Positions 6,257 through 8,583 of a DNA stretch of 8,583 nucleotides are shown here, in pieces. This DNA comes from an uncultured bacterium. GTDB taxonomy: Bacteria; Verrucomicrobiota; Lentisphaeria; Victivallales; UBA1829. The stretch lies in assembly GCA_900549045.1 (NCBI GenBank), contig URNE01000075.1, forward strand, positions 1 to 8,583, given 5' to 3'. Position numbers and translations under genes: made by a program. The stretch's first letter is position 1; each line of letters starts with the position of its first letter. The notes under the pieces are model-generated. The model did no database searches, was not told the DNA's origin, and saw nothing but the letters and a program-made list of their open reading frames with translations.

Positions 6257-8083
6257 TTAATTGCCTTTCATGGCGATGCTTACGATATCGGGAGCGATCC
6301 GCTGGAGGAGCGAATCGGCCATTTCAAGAACCTGTCTGTGGTCGGCGCACTTCATGGCGTCCTGCGCGAATTTTTCCGCTTCGAACATGCGGAGACTGCG
6401 GACGACGCGCCGCGCCGCGCCGAGGGCGCCGGTGCTCATGCTCAGCTCCTGCACGCCGAGTCCGACGAGCAGCGGAATGAAGCGCGGGTCGGACGCCATT
6501 TCCCCGCAGACTCCCACCCAGATTCCGGCGGCGTCCGCGGCTTTCACGATGTTGTTGATCAGCATGAGAATCACCGGGTGCGCGGGGCGGTACAGCGTCG
6601 CGACTTTTTCGTTGCCGCGGTCGACTGCCATGGTGTACTGCACGAGGTCGTTCGTGCCGATGCTGAAGAAGTCGACTTTCCGTGCGAGGTGCTCCGCGAA
6701 GAGCGCCGCCGATGGCGTCTCGACCATGATGCCGACATCCATGTTTTCATCGAATTTCAGTTTTTCGAGACGCAGTTCCGTGCGCGCCTTGTCGAGCATC
6801 TCTTTGAGACGGTCGATTTCGTCTTCACAGGTGACCATGGGGAACATGAGGCGTACGGGTCCGAACGCGCTGGCGCGGAGGATTGCGCGGAGCTGCGGCA
6901 TCAGCAGTTCGGGGAACGCAAGACAGAGGCGGATGGAGCGCTGGCCGAGGAACGGGTTCGGGTCGGGCGTTGTCTGAAGCACGGCGGAAAGCTTGTCTCC
7001 GCCGAGGTCCAGTGTACGGATGATGACGCCCTCTCCATTGGTTCCGGCGACGATTTTGCGGTAGACTTCAAACTGTTCCTCTTCGGTCGGGATCTTGTCC
7101 ATGAAGAGATATTCGGTGCGGAAGAGTCCGATTCCAGCCGCGCCGGACTTGCGGACGTCGTCAATGTCGCCGACGTCGTCGATGTTGGCGGAGAGGTGGA
7201 TGCGGTATCCGTCGATGGTTTCCGATTCGAGAGAGCTTTCCTGCTGCAGCTGATTGAAGAGCTGTTCTTTCGAGACCTCTTTCTGCGCATAGAGTTCGAG
7301 CGTTTCGGGTTTCGGGTTGGTGATGACCGCGCCGATGAAACCGTCGATGATGATGAGGTCGCCGTTGTGCACATTTGCCGCGAGATTCGTCACGCCGACG
7401 ACGGCGGGGATGCGCATGGATCGTGCGAGGATTGCGGTGTGCGAGGTGCGGCTTCCGGTTTCCGTGGCGAACGCCTGAACGTTTTCCCGGTCGAGCATGG
7501 CGGTGTCCGACGGGGTGAGGTCGCGGGAGATCAGAATGCGCTGACCGGGCAGATGGTCGAGAAGCTGGCGCGATTCTCCGTTGAGGTTGTCGAGCACGCG
7601 GTAGGCGACGTCCGCGACGTCCGCTGCGCGCTCCTTGAGATATTGGTCGTTGACCGCTGAAATCGCGGTGATGTACCGCTTCATGATTCCGGCGAAAACA
7701 ACGTCGGCGGCCTGCAGCTGCTTGCGGATGCCGTCGTAGACTTCCTGCATGAGCATTTTGTCGTCGACGATCAGCAGATGTGCTTCAAAGATGCTTGCCT
7801 CCTGGGAGGCGAGGGAGGATTTGACGCGCGCCTGGAGTTCGAGAATCTGTGCGCGGGTTTTCGCGAGAGCCGCATTGAGCCGGGCTGTTTCCGCGGGAAC
7901 TTCCGCCTCGGTGATGGGTTTGGGCTCCAGATCGAGGGAAGAACGGTTTGTTCCGCCGACGACGAGGGCGATGCCGATCGCGATACCGGAGGAGGCCGCG
8001 ATCCCGTGGTACATCACTTCATTGCGGATTTCACGGTTTCGCGGCGGAGAGAGGGGTTCGGATGTTGCGGAATCATTCTTCAT
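6257..8083 (-). CDS. ptsI: PTS Enzyme I (phosphoenolpyruvate-protein phosphotransferase)
   Basis: The enzyme takes phosphate from phosphoenolpyruvate and passes it to HPr, the first step of the PTS. From the ATG at 8083 it has 608 residues. The phospho-histidine is His215 in SRTSHTAILARS. The PEP-binding part shows GLFRTEYLFMD, RTLDLGGDK, NPFLGQRSIRL, MFPMV, GIMVETPSAA and FSIGTNDLVQYTMAVDR, and the catalytic Cys526 lies in GVCGEMASDP. The domain order is standard, with no N-terminal GAF domain, so this is not a PtsP-type nitrogen Enzyme I. The conserved core begins at MYHGIAASSGIAIG, so this start gives a 23-residue polar extension. Alternatives are ATG at 8014, which gives the usual length but a 58-base gap after ptsH, and TTG at 8098. 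None has a clear Shine-Dalgarno. I prefer 8083 because it overlaps the ptsH end by 11 bases, which suggests coupled translation. Confidence 0.93.
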   Translation of the reverse strand: MKNDSATSEPLSPPRNREIRNEVMYHGIAASSGIAIGIALVVGGTNRSSLDLEPKPITEAEVPAETARLNAALAKTRAQILELQARVKSSLASQEASIFEAHLLIVDDKMLMQEVYDGIRKQLQAADVVFAGIMKRYITAISAVNDQYLKERAADVADVAYRVLDNLNGESRQLLDHLPGQRILISRDLTPSDTAMLDRENVQAFATETGSRTSHTAILARSMRIPAVVGVTNLAANVHNGDLIIIDGFIGAVITNPKPETLELYAQKEVSKEQLFNQLQQESSLESETIDGYRIHLSANIDDVGDIDDVRKSGAAGIGLFRTEYLFMDKIPTEEEQFEVYRKIVAGTNGEGVIIRTLDLGGDKLSAVLQTTPDPNPFLGQRSIRLCLAFPELLMPQLRAILRASAFGPVRLMFPMVTCEDEIDRLKEMLDKARTELRLEKLKFDENMDVGIMVETPSAALFAEHLARKVDFFSIGTNDLVQYTMAVDRGNEKVATLYRPAHPVILMLINNIVKAADAAGIWVGVCGEMASDPRFIPLLVGLGVQELSMSTGALGAARRVVRSLRMFEAEKFAQDAMKCADHRQVLEMADSLLQRIAPDIVSIAMKGN

Positions 8084-8351
8084 CGAAACGTCTGTCAACC
8101 AGGTCGTTGAGGGCTTTTACGGCATTTTCCGCATCGGGACCGGAAGCGGTAATGACAAGTTTGGAGCCGCAGGCGGCGGAAAGCACGAGCATGCTCATGA
8201 GGCTTTTGCCGTTTGCGGTTTCCGAGTCCTTCGAAACGGTGATGTCGCTGTCGAATTTAGAGGCGGTCTGAACAAAAAGGGACGCCGGTCTCGCATGAAG
8301 ACCCAGTTTGTTTTTGATGATGCACTCAATGGTTTTTGTGGATGCTCCCAT
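8073..8351 (-). CDS. ptsH: HPr phosphocarrier protein
   Basis: This 92-residue PTS phosphocarrier receives phosphate from Enzyme I and hands it to EIIA proteins. The active-site histidine is His19 in KLGLHARPAS. Ser50, in NGKSLMSMLVLSAACG, corresponds to the serine (Ser46 in other HPrs) that HPr kinase modifies in bacteria that have it. E. coli HPr also has a serine there, so the residue does not prove HPrK control. The Met-rich segment and the C-terminal DAENAVKALNDLVDRRFDEE resemble NPr or non-enterobacterial HPrs. The ATG at 8351 has AAGGAG (8363-8368 on the minus strand) 11 bases upstream. It is the first gene of the operon, under the promoter described separately, with ptsI directly after it. 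No EII gene is present in the window. Confidence 0.94.
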   Translation of the reverse strand: MGASTKTIECIIKNKLGLHARPASLFVQTASKFDSDITVSKDSETANGKSLMSMLVLSAACGSKLVITASGPDAENAVKALNDLVDRRFDEE

Positions 8352-8583
8352 CGGGTATCCCTCTCCTTCAAATTTTACGGTTCATATAATATAGCATTCT
8401 TTCCTGAAAATTCAACAGAGGCTTATGCAAAGTTTTTAAATAGCTCCAAGTGCGTGAAAATGAAAGAGTTGCGTATTTTTTCGCCGCATTGATTCTCTAC
8501 CGTTTCGGGTGAAGTTTCACGCTGCCGCGCAGAACGGCGCAAGCATGCCAAAACGCGGTTCCCGTAATTGTTTTTCACGGAAC
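8352..8583. other. Intergenic leader upstream of ptsH
   Basis: This stretch up to the window edge is more A/T-rich than the genes and holds the ptsH ribosome site and promoter. Farther out there is a small perfect inverted repeat, GTGAA/GT/TTCAC (8509-8520). At the very edge, GTTCCCGT (8558-8565) can pair with ACGGAAC (8577-8583) with one bulged base. Neither is followed by a clear T-run, and either could be chance. No convincing gene is seen. A minus-strand frame open from the edge to TAA at 8423-8425 (52 codons, possible GTG at 8578) does not look like a coding sequence. Confidence 0.6.
8388..8415 (-). promoter_or_regulatory. Sigma-70-type promoter of the ptsH-ptsI operon
   Basis: On the minus strand, a -35 box TTGAAT (8410-8415) is separated by 16 bases from a -10 box TATATT (8388-8393). 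TGC directly before the -10 gives an extended -10. The expected transcript start near 8380 leaves a leader of about 29 bases carrying the ptsH Shine-Dalgarno. It lies in the most A/T-rich stretch of the window. This is a visual consensus match with no experimental support. Confidence 0.7.

Noticed and set aside
5714..7660. A 648-codon open frame on the plus strand, antisense to the cyclophilin and ptsI
   Set aside because: It lies opposite two unmistakable conserved genes, its composition is skewed to Val/Asp/Glu/Phe/His, and no domain is recognisable. It arises because the real genes rarely use codons that read as stops on the opposite strand.
8423..8583. Minus-strand open frame from the window edge to TAA at 8423-8425
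   Set aside because: It has 52 codons, no ATG, no ribosome site, an unconvincing amino-acid pattern, and lies partly in A/T-rich sequence. It could be the tail of a gene outside the window but cannot be supported.
8558..8583. Inverted repeat GTTCCCGT/ACGGAAC at the window edge as an operator or terminator
   Set aside because: The stem is short with a bulge, lacks a T-run, and lies about 140 bases upstream of the promoter. It is consistent with chance.

Overview
The window is a compact bacterial chromosome segment of moderately high GC. Nine complete genes and one probable gene fragment are arranged as two converging operons. Two lipoprotein signal peptides with lipoboxes, a PqiC-type auxiliary lipoprotein and a LysM lipoprotein indicate a Gram-negative cell envelope. 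The gene content and protein style resemble the Planctomycetota/Verrucomicrobiota/Lentisphaerota group, perhaps a gut Victivallis relative. That placement is an impression from the sequence and has not been tested.

Plus-strand operon, 1-4201. The 3' tip of an upstream gene is followed by a TPR/coiled-coil/LysM lipoprotein, a PqiC-like ABC-transport auxiliary lipoprotein, a hypoxanthine phosphoribosyltransferase (hpt), a glycosyltransferase-methyltransferase fusion, and the queuosine-pathway enzyme QueE. Every junction, including the one with the upstream fragment, is a 4-base start/stop overlap (ATGA four times, GTGA once). This points to one translationally coupled transcript whose promoter lies upstream of the window. 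The two lipoproteins suggest that an Mla/Pqi-type lipid-transport locus may lie just upstream.

Minus-strand operon, 8380 down to 4204. A well-formed extended -10 promoter at 8388-8415 leads into HPr (ptsH), Enzyme I (ptsI), a PpiB-type cytoplasmic cyclophilin and a cytoplasmic GH63/trehalase-like glycoside hydrolase. Gaps are short (22 and 15 bases) and ptsH probably overlaps ptsI. No sugar-specific EII component is present, so the general PTS proteins must act with partners encoded elsewhere.

The two operons meet tail to tail with 2 bases between stop codons and no convincing terminator. The right edge (8352-8583) is a more A/T-rich noncoding leader containing the ptsH promoter. I found no mobile elements, CRISPR arrays, tRNA or rRNA genes, and no evidence of a new defence or mobile system. 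The most unusual items are the GT2-methyltransferase fusion, the unbroken run of 4-base overlaps joining unrelated functions, and the nearly touching convergent operon ends.
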